A stretch of 64,000 nucleotides of DNA from Eutreptiella sp. 'Long Island Sound 2002' (lineage: Eukaryota > Euglenozoa > Euglenophyceae > Eutreptiales > Eutreptiaceae), in NCBI GenBank assembly GCA_964036045.1, contig OZ038385.1, forward strand, positions 57,755,919 through 57,819,918. Reading direction: 5' to 3'. A program made the position numbers and the translations under genes. Positions within the stretch are counted from its first letter, which is position 1; each line of letters begins with the position of its first letter. Under the pieces are notes generated by a model. The model saw only the letters and a list, made by a program, of their open reading frames with translations. It did not search any database and had not been told where the DNA came from. Of this stretch, positions 1 through 11,152 are shown one piece after another.

Positions 1-1540
1 GGGGGTCTCCAACGCTTCAAAGTGGGGGGACACAATCAGAATTGGCCGACAAAGGGGCCGGGTGGTTCCATAACAATTCCCGCTTGGGGGGGCGCCAACA
101 CTGCAAAGCGGGGGAAAGAATCAGAAGCGGCCCACAAATGGGCCGGGTGGCTACATAACCCTTGCCGCTTGGGGGGTCCCCAACGCTTTAGAGCGGGGGC
201 CAAAATCGGACGTGAACCACTTGTGGGTCAGGTGGCTACAAAACCCCTTCCACCTCGGGGGTCCGCAACGCTTCATCGTGGGGGAAACAATCGGAAGTGG
301 CCCACAAGTGGGCCGGGTGGCTACGCAACCCCTGCGGCCTGGGGGGTCTCCAACGCTTCAAAGTGGGGGACACAATCAGAATTGGCCGACAAAGGGGCCG
401 GGTGGTTCCATAACAGTTCCCGCTTGGGGGGGCGCCAACACTACAAAGCGGGGGAAAGAATCGGAACCGGCCCACAAATGGGCCGGGTGGCTACATAACC
501 TCTGCCGCTTGGGGGGGCCCCAACGTTTCAGAGCAGGGGCTAGAATCACAGGTGGCGCAGAAGAGAGCCCGGTGGCTTCATAACCCCTTACACTTGGGGG
601 GTCCCAAACACTTCAGAGCGCGGGTTATGGGGGGCCAGACTCAAAAGTGGCCCGCAAGTAGGCCGGATGGCTACATAACCCCTTCCACCTAGGGGGTCCC
701 CAACGCTTCACAGCGGGGGAAAGAGTCAGAAGTGGCCCACAAGTGGGGGTGGCTACATAATCCTTGCCGCCTGGGGGGTCCCCAATGCTTCAAAGTGGGG
801 GAACCAATCACAAGTGGCCCACAAGTGGGCCGGGTGGCTACATAACCCCTACCGCTTGGGGGGTCCCGGACGCTTCAGAGCAGGGGGCAGAATCAGAAAT
901 GGCCCAAAAGTGGGCCGGGTGGCTACAGAACCCCTTCCAGCTGCAAGGTCCCCAAAGCTTTAGAGCAGGGGTAAGAATCAGAATTGGCCCACAAAGGGGC
1001 CGGGTGGCTACATAACCCCTTCCGCTTGGGAAGTCTCCAACGCTTCAAAGCGGGGGAAAGCATCAGAAGTGGCCCACAAGTAGGCTGGGTAACTACATAA
1101 CCCCTGCCGCCGGGGGGCTTCCCAACGCTTCAGAGCGGCGGAAAGAATCGGAAGTGTCCCACAAACAAGCCGGGCGGCTATGTAACCACTGCCGCCTGGG
1201 GGTCCTCAATGCTTCAAAGCGGGGGGCAGAATCAGGGTAGGGCGACAAAGGGGCCGGGAGGCTACATAACGTGGGCCGCTTGGGGGGTCCCCAACTCTTC
1301 AGGGCGGGGGAAAGATCACAAGTGTCCCACAAAGGGGCCTGCTGGCTACAGAACCACTGCCCCCTATTGGGTCCCCAACACTTTAGAGTGAGGGAAAGAA
1401 TCACAAGTGGTCCACAAGTGTGCCGGGTGGCTACATAACCCCTACCACCTGGGGGGTCCCCAACGCTTCACAATGGGGGAAAGAATAAGAAGTGGCCCAC
1501 AAATGGGCTGGGTGGCTGCATAACCCCTGCCGCCTGGGGG
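1..1540. repeat. 85-bp minisatellite, about 18 copies
   Basis: A G-rich unit of about 85 bp is repeated head to tail from the window edge to about 1540. The landmarks CCAACGCTTCA, AGTGGCCCACAA and GGGCCGGGTGGCTACATAACC recur at about 10, 94, 180, 268, 350, 436, 519, 603, 698, 783, 868, 952, 1037, 1122, 1207, 1292, 1376 and 1460. Copies differ by scattered substitutions and short indels. Open frames across the array are by-products of the repeat. The array runs off the left edge, so its full length is unknown. Confidence 0.95.
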
Positions 1541-1864
1541 GTCGTGAACTACAAGAGAAGCAAGAGCAACTCTTCGCCAACCATGCGGCCGAGTTGTAGA
1601 GAATTAAGAAGGAGCAGCAACGGCTCCAAGCACAGTGGGATGCCTTGCGGAGTGGCAAGGTTTGCTTTGATGTTTTGGGGTTGTGGTTGTTGTTGCATGG
1701 TGCCAACTACGTATCATGTGGTGCATAACACTACAGGCCCCAGTGAAAGCCCCCCGTCTAGCAATGGGGGAAAGAAGGAGAAGAAAGGAGAGGAGCCCAC
1801 GGATGAGGCTGACGATGGTGGTGACAACGATAACGAGGAGATTGATCCCGATGAGCCTCCACTG

Positions 1865-2030
1865 TATAAACTGCATAAACCGCTCGAAATGATCGGATCA
1901 GCTAGTTTAGAGTAGTTTGCACGATTTGTTCAAGGACTGGTCCGGACCGGTCTGTTCTAGTCTGTCGATAAACTGAAACGAACCGCGCGGTCCCGGCGGT
2001 TCGTGCAGTTCGTGCAATTTGTTTCATTTG
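1865..2030 (+). repeat. Diverged direct repeat, copy 1
   Basis: About 165 bp containing GCTCGAAATGATCGGA and then a GTTCAAGGACTGGTCCGG-like stretch matches 2645-2800 in the same orientation at moderate identity. Both copies end in a pyrimidine-rich stretch (TTTCATTTGTTT; TTCATTTCTTTTTCCC). They may be intron ends of one duplicated locus or decayed terminal repeats of an old element. The 600 bp between them shows no recognised gene. Confidence 0.55.
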
Positions 2031-2542
2031 TTTGTTAACTTTCTTGAGGCCGAAGAGCCAAGCACTCATGGGCTACAGCTGCAGCTGGCATCTATGCGGG
2101 CCGCCCAGCCGACCCGAAGAATGGGAACAACAAGGTGAACCAGCTGTTCCTTGCCAAGCAACGGCAAATGGAGGCCCAATGGCAGGCGCAATTGGATCCT
2201 AAGAAAAGGAATAATGAGCCCGATGATGACAATGATTCCGGGTCGGGTGGTGATGCTTCCGGGGCGGGTGTTGATTTTGGCCTCGATTCTGATGTGCCAA
2301 CCCCCGCATAAAGCCCAAAGGCACGCTTGTGCATTGTTTTGCAGGGGTGAGCCGTGCCTTTGGTGGTTTTCATTTGTACCATGTACAAATAATGGGACCA
2401 GCCCACAACATTTGTTTCTTCGACGAATTCCATTTCTGCACTGCCCATTGCATGTGCCTTGTTAAATGTGTCATGAAGAGGCACCCCTCCCCCTCCCACA
2501 AAGAGAACTCTCCCCTCCCTCCCTCCCTCCCCCGGTGCCACA

Positions 2543-2586
2543 CAAATAGAAATAGAAATAGAAATAGAAATAGAAATAGAAATAGG
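2543..2586. repeat. (AAATAG)n microsatellite
   Basis: About seven copies of the hexamer AAATAG, next to C/T-rich simple sequence (CCCTCCCTCC) and followed by G- and A-rich low-complexity DNA. Confidence 0.95.
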
Positions 2587-2644
2587 AAAAAATAGAAACA
2601 AATAGGGGGGAGGGGGAAATTGAATAAATAAAAAAATTAGCAAC

Positions 2645-2800
2645 ATTCATAAAGTGCACAAGGTGCTCGAAATGATCGGACCGGCCGGTTTAGATCAATT
2701 GGCGCAATTTGTCCAAGGACCGGTGTCCAAATCAAGTGAAATGAACTGTGTGGTCTGGTCAGTTTGTGCAGCTTGTACAGTTCATTTCTTTTTCCCTCTT
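2645..2800 (+). repeat. Diverged direct repeat, copy 2
   Basis: Partner of 1865-2030, sharing GCTCGAAATGATCGGA and a following AATTTGTCCAAGGACCGG-like stretch. It ends in TTTCTTTTTCCCTCTTTTGTAG, which looks like a splice acceptor for the possible exon that follows. Confidence 0.55.
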
Positions 2801-2806
2801 TTGTAG

Positions 2807-2987
2807 CCGAATCACTATGCAAACTGATTGGGAAGGCCGTCCATTGCATCCAAATAAGGCCATGTATGATTTCACCCGAGGTGTTGCACGAGGGGCAAGC
2901 CTATTGGAGGATACATCTGCGGCAGACACTCCGGTCACGGTGTACAAGTACATGATGCGGCCCACCATGGAGTGCATATTCAAACGG
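2807..2987 (+). CDS. Possible orphan exon, no recognised product
   Basis: A 181-bp open stretch lies between an acceptor-like pyrimidine tract ending TTTTGTAG and a donor-like GTAGGT. The frame reads about 60 residues of ordinary, non-repetitive composition, including MQTDWEGRPLHP and MMRPTMECIFKR. No neighbouring exon joins convincingly and no family is recognised. It could be a fragment of a decayed transposase or a host exon. The splice signals are by eye only. Confidence 0.25.
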
Positions 2988-4297
2988 GTAGGTGGAGCAC
3001 AGCAGGATCAAGCAGGGGTAACTAGGTGCTACATGTAAATTGGCATTGCCAGCGAAAGAGCAATGCCATTGGTGCCCCCTACCATGACAATCAACATGAA
3101 TAATGGTGTCATATGCTCCCCTAGCCTTTGTATGTGTACTCAAACCACAGTAGGAGAGGGAGTAGAGAGGGAATGTTTGCCCAGCGCGTGCCCGCCGCGC
3201 CCGGCATCCAAATCAATATTCCGACCATCTATCCCAATGCTTTACTCCCGTCATACCGAATTTGGGGTACCCAAAAGCACAAGTCATGCATGCATGATTG
3301 GAAGAAGTGGCGGCGAGGGACTCTAATGACAATATTATCCTCTCTAGGAATCATTGCCTGCTCTCTTGACCACTACAATAAGCGCCCAAATTCCATTGTC
3401 CTAGGCTAGGTCAGAAAATCCCATACGAACACATGCCCCCCAACGGTTGGAGGTGGGACCGAGACCATTGAAACTTTGCCGAGCACACCCGGTGTGTGCC
3501 CGGCGCGCTAACATTCCCTCAGAAGCCATCAGGTTTGAAACCATCTCGGGATCGGGGGGGATTCATCGGAAATTTCGGCTTTTTCCCGATCCGCACTTGG
3601 GAGAGCCTTAGAAAGCACATCAGAGGTGGTCGCATAGGCCCCATCACTCGCACCAGTGGTCATTGGCGTGCGGGTCTGTCGACCGACACACCAAGGCTAG
3701 TGTCGCTGCTTCATGGGATTGTTGTCTCTAAAGAAGGCAAAATATTCCCTGCATGAAATTCATTGGGCGTTCACATGCTGCACTGGTCCAGGACACAAGA
3801 ATGTCTGGTGTTGCTCTCGTTGGGTTTACCCTCAAGTAGCCCCGCAGCTGAGGCAATTGGCAACAAGCGGCTATGGACTGCATTTTGGCATGCATTACAT
3901 CACCCTCTGCCGGAAAGAATGCGTCATGTTTCGGGTAGCGTTTGTTTGCCACGTGAGAAGACTGCGGCCTGACATTCAGGTGGAGTTGGCGCAAATGGGG
4001 CAGAGTGAGCGTTTGGCATGACTTTTACATGACAGCCATATTGTTTCGATGCAGCAGACCCTCATTGACTGTGGATTGGTTTTGTGCGTTTTGTGGCGCG
4101 CATGGATCAAGACATGGTGGTAAGTCTACTTTAGAATGAAGGGAGTATTTTGCAGTTTGGTGCCGCCATCCCCTCAAAATTGCTATTTTTGAGCGGCGAA
4201 ACGCTTTGACTTTCAACATTGGACTGTATCCCATGCAGAGCCGAATGCTGCAAATCGTGGCACGCCAGTACCGGGACACTCCCTGCACTTCCAACAC
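2988..4297. other. Unassigned non-coding stretch
   Basis: No convincing gene, RNA or element structure is seen. Short open frames occur on both strands but lack domain-like sequence or supporting neighbours. Confidence 0.6.
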
Positions 4298-4298
4298 C

Positions 4299-4392
<94 letters not shown>

Positions 4393-4509
4393 CCACCACC
4401 AAGAACACCACCACCACCACCACCACCACCACCACCACCACCACCACGACCACCACCAAAAACAACAACAACAACCATAACACCACCACCACCACCACCA
4501 CCACCACCA
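4298..4509. repeat. (CAA)n then (CCA)n microsatellite
   Basis: About 93 bp of nearly pure CAA triplets runs directly into about 115 bp of CCA triplets with a few interruptions. Long open frames on both strands here (poly-Asn/poly-Thr forward, poly-Val/Leu/Gly reverse) are by-products of a period-3 repeat and are not annotated as genes. Confidence 0.97.
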
Positions 4510-6363
4510 ACGTTAACGGTGATAAAACACTGCACACCAGTACGTTCTTCTCAGGAGATCTGCATTCCTCCTGTCTAATCCCAGTATCACTGCTTTCCCT
4601 ACAGCAACTGCTCAGCAAAGACCCCAGATCACGCACCACGCTGCGTGTGGGGCTGATGGACAGAGCGGTGCCGAATAATCCTCGGCGGCAGAGGCTAAGG
4701 GTGCAAACAGACAGACGATGCACAAAACTATCAATGTGCTGGACACTATTCACAGGCTGAGCCGGAAGGACCGATGCATGGGCATCGAGAGTCTGCCCAC
4801 CAATATTGTAATCTGACCACCATAAGTATCATGATCGTCAAGAGTCTACACTTGCACCAGATGCCGCTCCTCGGCCTGCTCCGCAAACGCCATTTTCACC
4901 ACCCCTGCAGGGCCAACCAGCGGAGCTGCCTGGTTGCGTGCATCTTAGCGAGGGGCTGCCCACCGGTCTAGGATCGCTTGCATCAGCGTCTGCAGCGTTC
5001 CATTTGGTATCGAGTCAGAATTGTCCGCGCCTGTCATCGAACGAGGGCGCAGGTTGGACAAAATGGACAGGGACGTGATGGATCAGGACTTAAGGAACGG
5101 TAAGCCCATCCTGTGCAGCACAGCCCAGAGCATGAATCGGCGAGAGGATGGGCGAGATTGGGCATCCAATACCGGCTGCAGGGCACCACAGAGCATCAGG
5201 AATGGCAGGCCTCACACACTTGAGGAGGCGTAGGGTGAATGCAAATGAAAGGTGTCTTGTTGTCGCATGACAGGGTGAGAATTCTGCTGACTTCGAAAAC
5301 GAATCAACAGAGGCCAATTTGTAGGCGACGTTTATTTTTGTTATGAACGTGCTTCTCGTTGAAACTATACTTCTGCGCTCCATGAATCACACACAGGTCA
5401 TTTCAGGTGATGCTTGATGACGAGGAGGTTTATTCACAGTATTTACAACCCAGACTCCGGGTGCGATCGAACAATGTTGTGGAACACATTTCAAAACTAT
5501 AACATCACGCGAAGGCCATGCATCTAAAGAAAGAAAATTTCCAGGCCTTTGGGAAAAATGTACTGCATCGTCGTTGATAACACGGGTTGAATCATTCAAA
5601 CAACAAACGGTACATGATCGACGCCGCCCAATCTCCAATCGAAGCTCCAATCGGAGCTCTCATCACGCAACATAATAATCACGGCACATCCCAGCAAAAA
5701 CATGCATGTGCAACGAGACGACTTCAAAGGTTTTCCACCGTCTGCTTAGATTTGCTCAACGTAAAGATCCTACCAACATAGGGGGCACAGCACGCGCACG
5801 GCGCCAATTATTACGGTGATTATCCAGGTAACAACCCTGAAAACCACCCACCTGCGGAATCATGCATAATCAATTCAAAACTCAAAAATTCAAACATCTG
5901 ATGCTTGCCATGGGTCCCAGGGACCTAAATTCTGCCCCCTATAGCCCCGTCCACTGCAGCAGCCATTCAATGACGTCCTTTCAATCTTTTGAACTTACCG
6001 AACTCCCGGTGGTGGAGAACAGCCAACTTTTCGCACAGCGCGCGCACAGCGCACGGTACGCCCCCATAGTTGAATGTGAAATATTGCCATGACAAGTAAA
6101 CAAGACCAAACAAATGTGTTCAAGGAAAATTAGCCAGCACATTCAACAAAACCGCAGCAGTTTGGCGAACCAGGGGGTCCTCGAGCGTGGTCCTGCAGTG
6201 TACGTCGGGGCCCCTGAGGCTGGGCCGTCGGGGATGGGGCAGGGCGGGGTGGGTGGTGACGATGCTGATGAGGCCGGGGCGCGTTCCACTATTGGTGTGT
6301 CCGGTGGCCCGCCGTGGCTGGGGGTTTGGGGAGCCTGGTGCGGTGTGGCTTGGGGGAGGTGAT
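4510..6363. other. Unassigned non-coding stretch
   Basis: No gene, RNA or mobile element is recognised. Open frames are under 100 codons and look random. Confidence 0.6.
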
Positions 6364-6560
6364 TGGGCAGGGTTAAGTGTGGCATGGAGGTGGGTTTGAG
6401 CACGTGATGTGTGCCATGGAGGTGGGGTTGGGCAGGTTATGTGTGATGTGTGGCATGAAATAGGAGTTCGGCAGGTTATGTGTGGCATGGAGGTGGGGTT
6501 GGGCATGTTATGTGTGGCATGGAGGTGAAATTGGGCAGGTTGTGTGTGCCATGGACGTGG
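6364..6560. repeat. Short G/T-rich minisatellite, about 40-bp unit
   Basis: About five imperfect copies of a unit containing TGTGTGGCATGGAGGTGGG and GTTGGGCAGGTTA. Spacing varies from about 36 to 50 bp, so the array is old or unstable. Confidence 0.8.
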
Positions 6561-7396
6561 TGTATAGGATGGGGCCCAACCTCAACCACCACCAAGCGCC
6601 CAGTAGGTCCACAAGGGGGCCACAGGTGCCATGTTTGTATTGCCATCGTCGACCTGCTGAAACCACTGCAATGGGTGCCATGGCATAGATAACATGAAAT
6701 AGAGACACAATGCTGTGCATGGGGCCCGATCCCCGTACCATGGATGCTGTTGAGGGGCCGTGGGGCTGAGGGGGGTAGGTGCAGCTCAGCAGTTATTGGT
6801 CTCGAGGCCAGTCACTGATAGGTTTGCGTCAGACAGCCTCAAATGTGTGAAGCAGTAGGTCACAAGATGGAGACACTGGGGGTCTTAGAGGCAATCGAAG
6901 GAACGCACAAACACCGTGAGGCAGGATAAGCAGATGGGCGTCCCTATGCCTTGCCCCATGCACGACAGCTGGCAAACCCACCAATGATCGTGATGACGGA
7001 ACCCAGAATCAACACAACTGCTGATGTCAAATGGACACATCTGTGGCAAAACAGTAGGTGAAATCGGGCAATTTCCAGAGCAGGCTTTTCGCTCACAAAA
7101 AAACGCCACCCGTAAGCAACCCTGTGCAAAAATATCTTAAAATCCAGTGCCTGACAATTCTCTACCGTTTTGTTCGGAGTCGAAGCAGCCTACTCGAGAT
7201 GCTCTGCTAACTGAGTGTTTCCTTGTACTACGCTCGTTTGGACCATGATGCTCTTTGGTGAATTCACCTTCTCTCCCAAGGGTGGTGAATTCGACACCTT
7301 CGACACCTGACCTTCTTTCCCAAGGGCTGCACTTCCGCCTTAAGCGAAGGAAGTGATGTTGCGAGTCCCACAGAAATGGCAGCCATTGACGTTCAG
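6561..7396. other. Unassigned non-coding stretch
   Basis: Nothing supportable as a gene. It lies downstream of the minus-strand LRR gene and probably includes that gene's 3' UTR. Confidence 0.6.
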
Positions 7397-8302
7397 TTAC
7401 CAATGAATTTGGCATTCCATACCGCAGCACCGGAGGGCATTCAAAGCTTGCGCCCCTCTGGCGCTCACCCAGTTTCCCTGGAGATCAAGGTTAAGGCGAT
7501 GCAGAGCCGGAGCATGCTTCAATGCAGCGAGAGCATGAGCGCCACTATCACCCACTTTATTCCCCTGCAAGTCCAGTGTCAAAGACTTGATTGCGGGGGC
7601 ATTTTTGAAGGCAGCAAGCCCCTCGGCACCACGATCTCCAATTGCATTCGCCCCAAGATTGAGGCTGAGGGTGTGAAGCGAAGGTGCGTCCTTGAGTGCA
7701 GCAAGTGCCTCTGCACCACGGTCTCCCATTTCATTCAGACGGAGATCAAGGGTCAAGGTATGCAGCAAAGGAGCAGCCTTGAAAGCAGCAAACTGCTGTG
7801 GACACGCGGGCCCATGCTCGGTACCAAATAGACTCAGGCTGAGACCGCAAAGTGACGGGGCGTGCGCCAACTTAGCTAGTGCCCGTGCCCCACTGGCTCC
7901 GATTGAATTGTCTCCGAAATCAACCGTCAGAGCCTGCAGTCTTGGGGCATTGTGGAAGGCGGCAAAGGCATGCACCCCACCTTCTGAAATGTCCGCCCAC
8001 GTGTTATCCAGCGTCAATGTGTGCAGATGCAGGGCGTCCTTCAACACAGCAACCGTGGGAGCGGGGTCCCAATTGCCCCGCACCTTCAGGTGCAGTGACC
8101 TCACATTTGCCCCCACGGCTGTCACCAGCTGCGCAACGTGGTTCGCGTTGCAATCGAAATGCACGTATCGGCCTGGACCAAGAACCTCCCACAGCGTTCG
8201 ACACACTTGGCTTAGGGATTCCGAGTGCGCCAAATCAGCGATCACATCCCACACGTCGGCAGGGAGTTGCAAAAACATTGCAGGTCTGAGAGAGGAGGCC
8301 AT
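7397..8302 (-). CDS. F-box-like leucine-rich-repeat protein, intronless
   Basis: An intact 301-residue frame with ATG start and TAA stop. Residues about 10-42 (LPADVWDVIADLAHSESL onward) look like a degenerate F-box, the domain that docks substrate adaptors onto SCF ubiquitin ligases. From about residue 95 there are about seven leucine-rich repeats of 29 residues with the pattern L..L.LDL..N.IGD.GA.AL.AL..AP, the ribonuclease-inhibitor-like LRR type, which usually forms a curved protein-binding surface. No signal peptide or membrane segment is seen. A role in substrate recognition for ubiquitination is inference; the F-box is weak and the protein could be a plain LRR scaffold. No operon-like context. 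The last repeat runs almost to the C-terminus, which has only a short tail. Confidence 0.8.
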   Translation of the reverse strand: MASSLRPAMFLQLPADVWDVIADLAHSESLSQVCRTLWEVLGPGRYVHFDCNANHVAQLVTAVGANVRSLHLKVRGNWDPAPTVAVLKDALHLHTLTLDNTWADISEGGVHAFAAFHNAPRLQALTVDFGDNSIGASGARALAKLAHAPSLCGLSLSLFGTEHGPACPQQFAAFKAAPLLHTLTLDLRLNEMGDRGAEALAALKDAPSLHTLSLNLGANAIGDRGAEGLAAFKNAPAIKSLTLDLQGNKVGDSGAHALAALKHAPALHRLNLDLQGNWVSARGAQALNALRCCGMECQIHW

Positions 8303-8716
8303 TTAATGCATCGAACGCTTAAGTGGAACAAACCTATTCCGGGACCACAACATGGTCATATGGCTAGGACCATTTATTGGGTACCAATAGTTTTCTCGTG
8401 CCATGTTCTTATGCCCTTGATGGCGCTACCTTTCCAAGCTTCCCTTTTGGAGGCCCGCCTTTGCCCAAGGACCAATCTACCACTTTCTGTCCAGTGCCAT
8501 ACCGCCACCATGGAATGCTCATTTTCATGGTGGTGGCATGGTAGTGGCAGGGAATGGGAGCTTGAATAATCCGTTACCGAATCCTCACTTTGTCAAGTGG
8601 AGTGGGTTAGGGTTGAATGGTGCGAAGGGGAGCTCAATCAATGGACGTCGCCGCAGAGAAGCAAGATAGCTTCCTAAGTCATGACAAGAGATTGTGCAAA
8701 AGAAAAAAACAATGTC
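8303..8716. other. Intergenic, upstream of LRR gene
   Basis: About 410 bp between the LRR start codon and the left terminal repeat of the Penelope-like element. It would hold the LRR promoter. A small ATGG/TGGTGG inverted pair is seen near 8507-8540 but no clear promoter box. Confidence 0.5.
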
Positions 8717-9072
8717 ATTTAGTTTATGGCACGAAGTGCACTCTCACGACCTCTTCGTCAGGTGCCGACACTCTTCCTTGCACAATCCCACAAGACCGCG
8801 GGCAAAGCAAAGAAAAATGCACAACCGTGGTTTCTGAAGACGTGTAAACGAGTTGCACGTAGCATTGCACACACATGACGGTGTGTGTCCACAAATTCAG
8901 AAATTAGTTTCCTCACTAGGCTACCTTCAGGTGACAGCATGCATATACACACGGTGTCATACCCACAAATAGGCTTTGCTTAGAAAGGGTTGTGTACCCG
9001 GTTCTTTTATCCTATTTATCTAAACAAATTGTCTTGCACAGGTCCAGTGAGGGTCGGCGTCTCGCACCTGTG
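8717..9072 (+). repeat. Left terminal inverted repeat of Penelope-like element
   Basis: 356 bp that matches 14279-14646 in reverse complement at near identity, from ATTTAGTTTATGGC at the outer end to CGCACCTGTG at the inner end. The right copy has an extra 12 bp (a second GGTCGGCGTCAG-like unit). Terminal repeats in direct or inverted orientation are usual for Penelope-like elements. A hammerhead-like core lies near the outer end. Confidence 0.92.
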
Positions 9073-9221
9073 CGAGCCGACCCGAACGCAGAGCTGTGCA
9101 AGACCCCCGCCCACATGGCGGGGGTCTGTGAACTCACTCTTCAGGACGCCCATATGTACAACAGAACTCTTGTAGAAGAAAGAAAGAAAGCAGTGTCCCA
9201 TGGTATCCTGAAATTCATCAA

Positions 9222-9560
9222 TCAGGGCATTTACACAGCAATTCCTCTTGCATAGGGGATTCTTGAACCTCTGTACATCCAGCAAACACTGTACAAGCAA
9301 ATCTGTAGAAAAACAGAAAATATGTACACCGAATCACAGGTTTATGCTCTCCAGAGGGAAGTAAACTGTACATCGGGACTCATCAAAAGGTAGCAGCCCC
9401 CCTGACATCCTAAAAGCTAACAGTGAAGGCATTAGCACAGCAATCGCTCTGCATGGCGGACTGCTGAACCTCTGTGCAACCAGCAGACATTGGACAGGCA
9501 AATCTGCAAAAAACTGAAAGTATGTACAGAGAAATATGGGATCCTGCTCTCCTGGGGCTT
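9222..9560. repeat. Duplicated about 140-bp unit in the element 3' region
   Basis: 9222-9360 and 9425-9560 are diverged direct copies, sharing CACAGCAAT, TGAACCTCTGT, CCAGCA and AAGCAAATCTG-like blocks in the same order. They lie between the RT stop codon and the left terminal repeat, so they are part of the 3' untranslated region on the minus strand. Confidence 0.7.
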
Positions 9561-9582
9561 CCTGAAAATGAACACTGAGAAA

Positions 9583-10827
9583 TTAGGATTGCAAATATGC
9601 ACACAAAATCTGCGAACACGGTCCCAGCGGGAGTGGTGTCCATGTTGTGGGATAAGGGATATCCCACCGATGGGCCATTTCACGTAGTTTGGGTTCCCAT
9701 GAAGATGTGGCATACCCTTTACATTGCAGCAACCCTCCCATTTGAGAAAAATTCTGTGTAGCTCCCGAAAGTGAAGTGCGATAATGTTGCGCTTTCCGCG
9801 CCATATTGGGTACAGCAGATTGCAACATTTTGGGTGCATTCGGTGCTTTGGGATCCACCATCTTTCTCAGATCCCCAGCAATAGTTGAACCAGGTGGTGG
9901 ATTGACGACAGCACTTTTAACACGAATATAATCAGGCGTATGAAGCTGTCGCAACCGACATTCAAGGAAGTCTAACTCAGGGCCAAATTGCTCAATCGTG
10001 CTGCACATCCCTGTCAACTTTTCAATGTGCGCCTGCACGATTTTTGCTCTGCGTGTTACAGCCTCTTCCCAGGTCCTGGTCCTGGCTGACACTGATCTGC
10101 GTACAATAACATGTGCCAGAAAATTGTCACGGTAACGTATAGACGGGGTTGCTGGTATTGGCCGCGCATGCTCAAGTTCACGGGCAATCAACGTTAAGCT
10201 GGCCAGCTGCGCAGAACAGGTGCCCCCAATGGGGACACCTGCAATCTGTTGCAGAATCGAGGACAGGCACACGAACTGGGTATTACAACTCAACTCAAAC
10301 TTGCAATAATGTACAATATCAGCAAAACACAATTCCCAAAACGACTGTTTGTTACCAGTACAATATGAATCCGCTCCTCTGGCTTTTGACTTTGCAATCC
10401 ATAGCCTCAGCGGTCCTCTAGTATATTTATTGTCCGGGCTGCACACCTTGGTATGTAAAAACTCCAGCGCCGCAATCACGGCGTGCCTGGGAATCCTAGG
10501 GAACATCTCCACTAGATCCAGTTCTAACCAAAACGCCTTCTCCCCCTTTCTGGGCTGTCTGACCGTTTCATGCCACTGACGCATTAATTGTAAAATATCA
10601 CGCATGGACAGAAGTTCTCGTGGTTTCAACACAGTCAGTACCAACTTCCAGAATTGTGACAGCGCACGTCCCATCAACCGATTCCCTTGTGCCAGCGGAT
10701 GCGCTGCCTGTGTCAAAACTTCTCGTAATTTCAATATTCCCAGTTTTTCAGTGGACTTCCATTTAACCAATAATTGACAGGCTGGGGCTCGCAGCACATA
10801 CCTGGACAATTGAGGTACAGGCCTCAC
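9583..10827 (-). CDS. Penelope-like reverse transcriptase, core domain
   Basis: A 414-residue open frame. Visible RT motifs in order: motif A ELDLVEMFPRIPR (catalytic Asp, residues about 105-118), motif B GVPIGGTCSAQLASL (about 198-212), and motif C IRYRDNFLAHV (about 233-243), where the usual second Asp of YxDD is Asn. The remaining C-terminal part matches an RT thumb-like length. The enzyme would copy element RNA into DNA, primed at a nick made by the GIY-YIG nuclease. The N-terminal part of RT lies upstream across a break (10836-11152 and 12607-12950), so this frame alone is not the whole enzyme and its first codon is not a true start. Confidence 0.8.
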   Translation of the reverse strand: MRPVPQLSRYVLRAPACQLLVKWKSTEKLGILKLREVLTQAAHPLAQGNRLMGRALSQFWKLVLTVLKPRELLSMRDILQLMRQWHETVRQPRKGEKAFWLELDLVEMFPRIPRHAVIAALEFLHTKVCSPDNKYTRGPLRLWIAKSKARGADSYCTGNKQSFWELCFADIVHYCKFELSCNTQFVCLSSILQQIAGVPIGGTCSAQLASLTLIARELEHARPIPATPSIRYRDNFLAHVIVRRSVSARTRTWEEAVTRRAKIVQAHIEKLTGMCSTIEQFGPELDFLECRLRQLHTPDYIRVKSAVVNPPPGSTIAGDLRKMVDPKAPNAPKMLQSAVPNMARKAQHYRTSLSGATQNFSQMGGLLQCKGYATSSWEPKLREMAHRWDIPYPTTWTPLPLGPCSQILCAYLQS

Positions 10828-10835
10828 AGACGACT

Positions 10836-11152
10836 TTAATTTGGACTGTGTAGTTTTACACAGCCCTCTAGCCCTCTGTGTAACAGTGGATCAGCAAAAT
10901 CCTCTGGGCATTTTCGTTTTCTAATAAAGCGATGAGACCGGTTCAATTTACATCGCGCTCTGTCAATCTGAATGCGCCACAACTCACGGTAGTGTGGTGA
11001 TGTACCTTGAACCTGGGACTCCGAAAACGCCACCTGAGCCGACTTAACAATTTCAGAAAACAAGGCCAGATGCGCCTCCTGCGGAGAGATATATGTGTGC
11101 AAAACTGTATATCTATGCGGAGCTTTGAAGAAGGCCTTATCATACTATTACA
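10836..11152 (-). pseudogene. Penelope-like RT, segment between insertion and core
   Basis: An open stretch containing ALFSEIVKSAQVAFSESQ and LNRSHRFIRKRKCPEDFADP. It continues the RT reading from the far side of the nested insertion and ends in a stop just before the core RT frame, which is in another phase. The Lys/Arg-rich segment is typical of the region preceding motif A. It is annotated as a broken part of the same gene. Confidence 0.55.

Noticed and set aside
1866-2805. The 1865-2030 and 2645-2800 repeats as LTRs of a small element
   Set aside because: No TG...CA ends, target duplication, primer site or coding content between them; left as a diverged direct repeat.
4025-4760. Long frames on both strands encoding poly-Val/Leu, poly-Gly, poly-Asn or poly-Thr
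   Set aside because: They arise from the CAA/CCA triplet microsatellite, which keeps all frames open; no flanking domain-like sequence.
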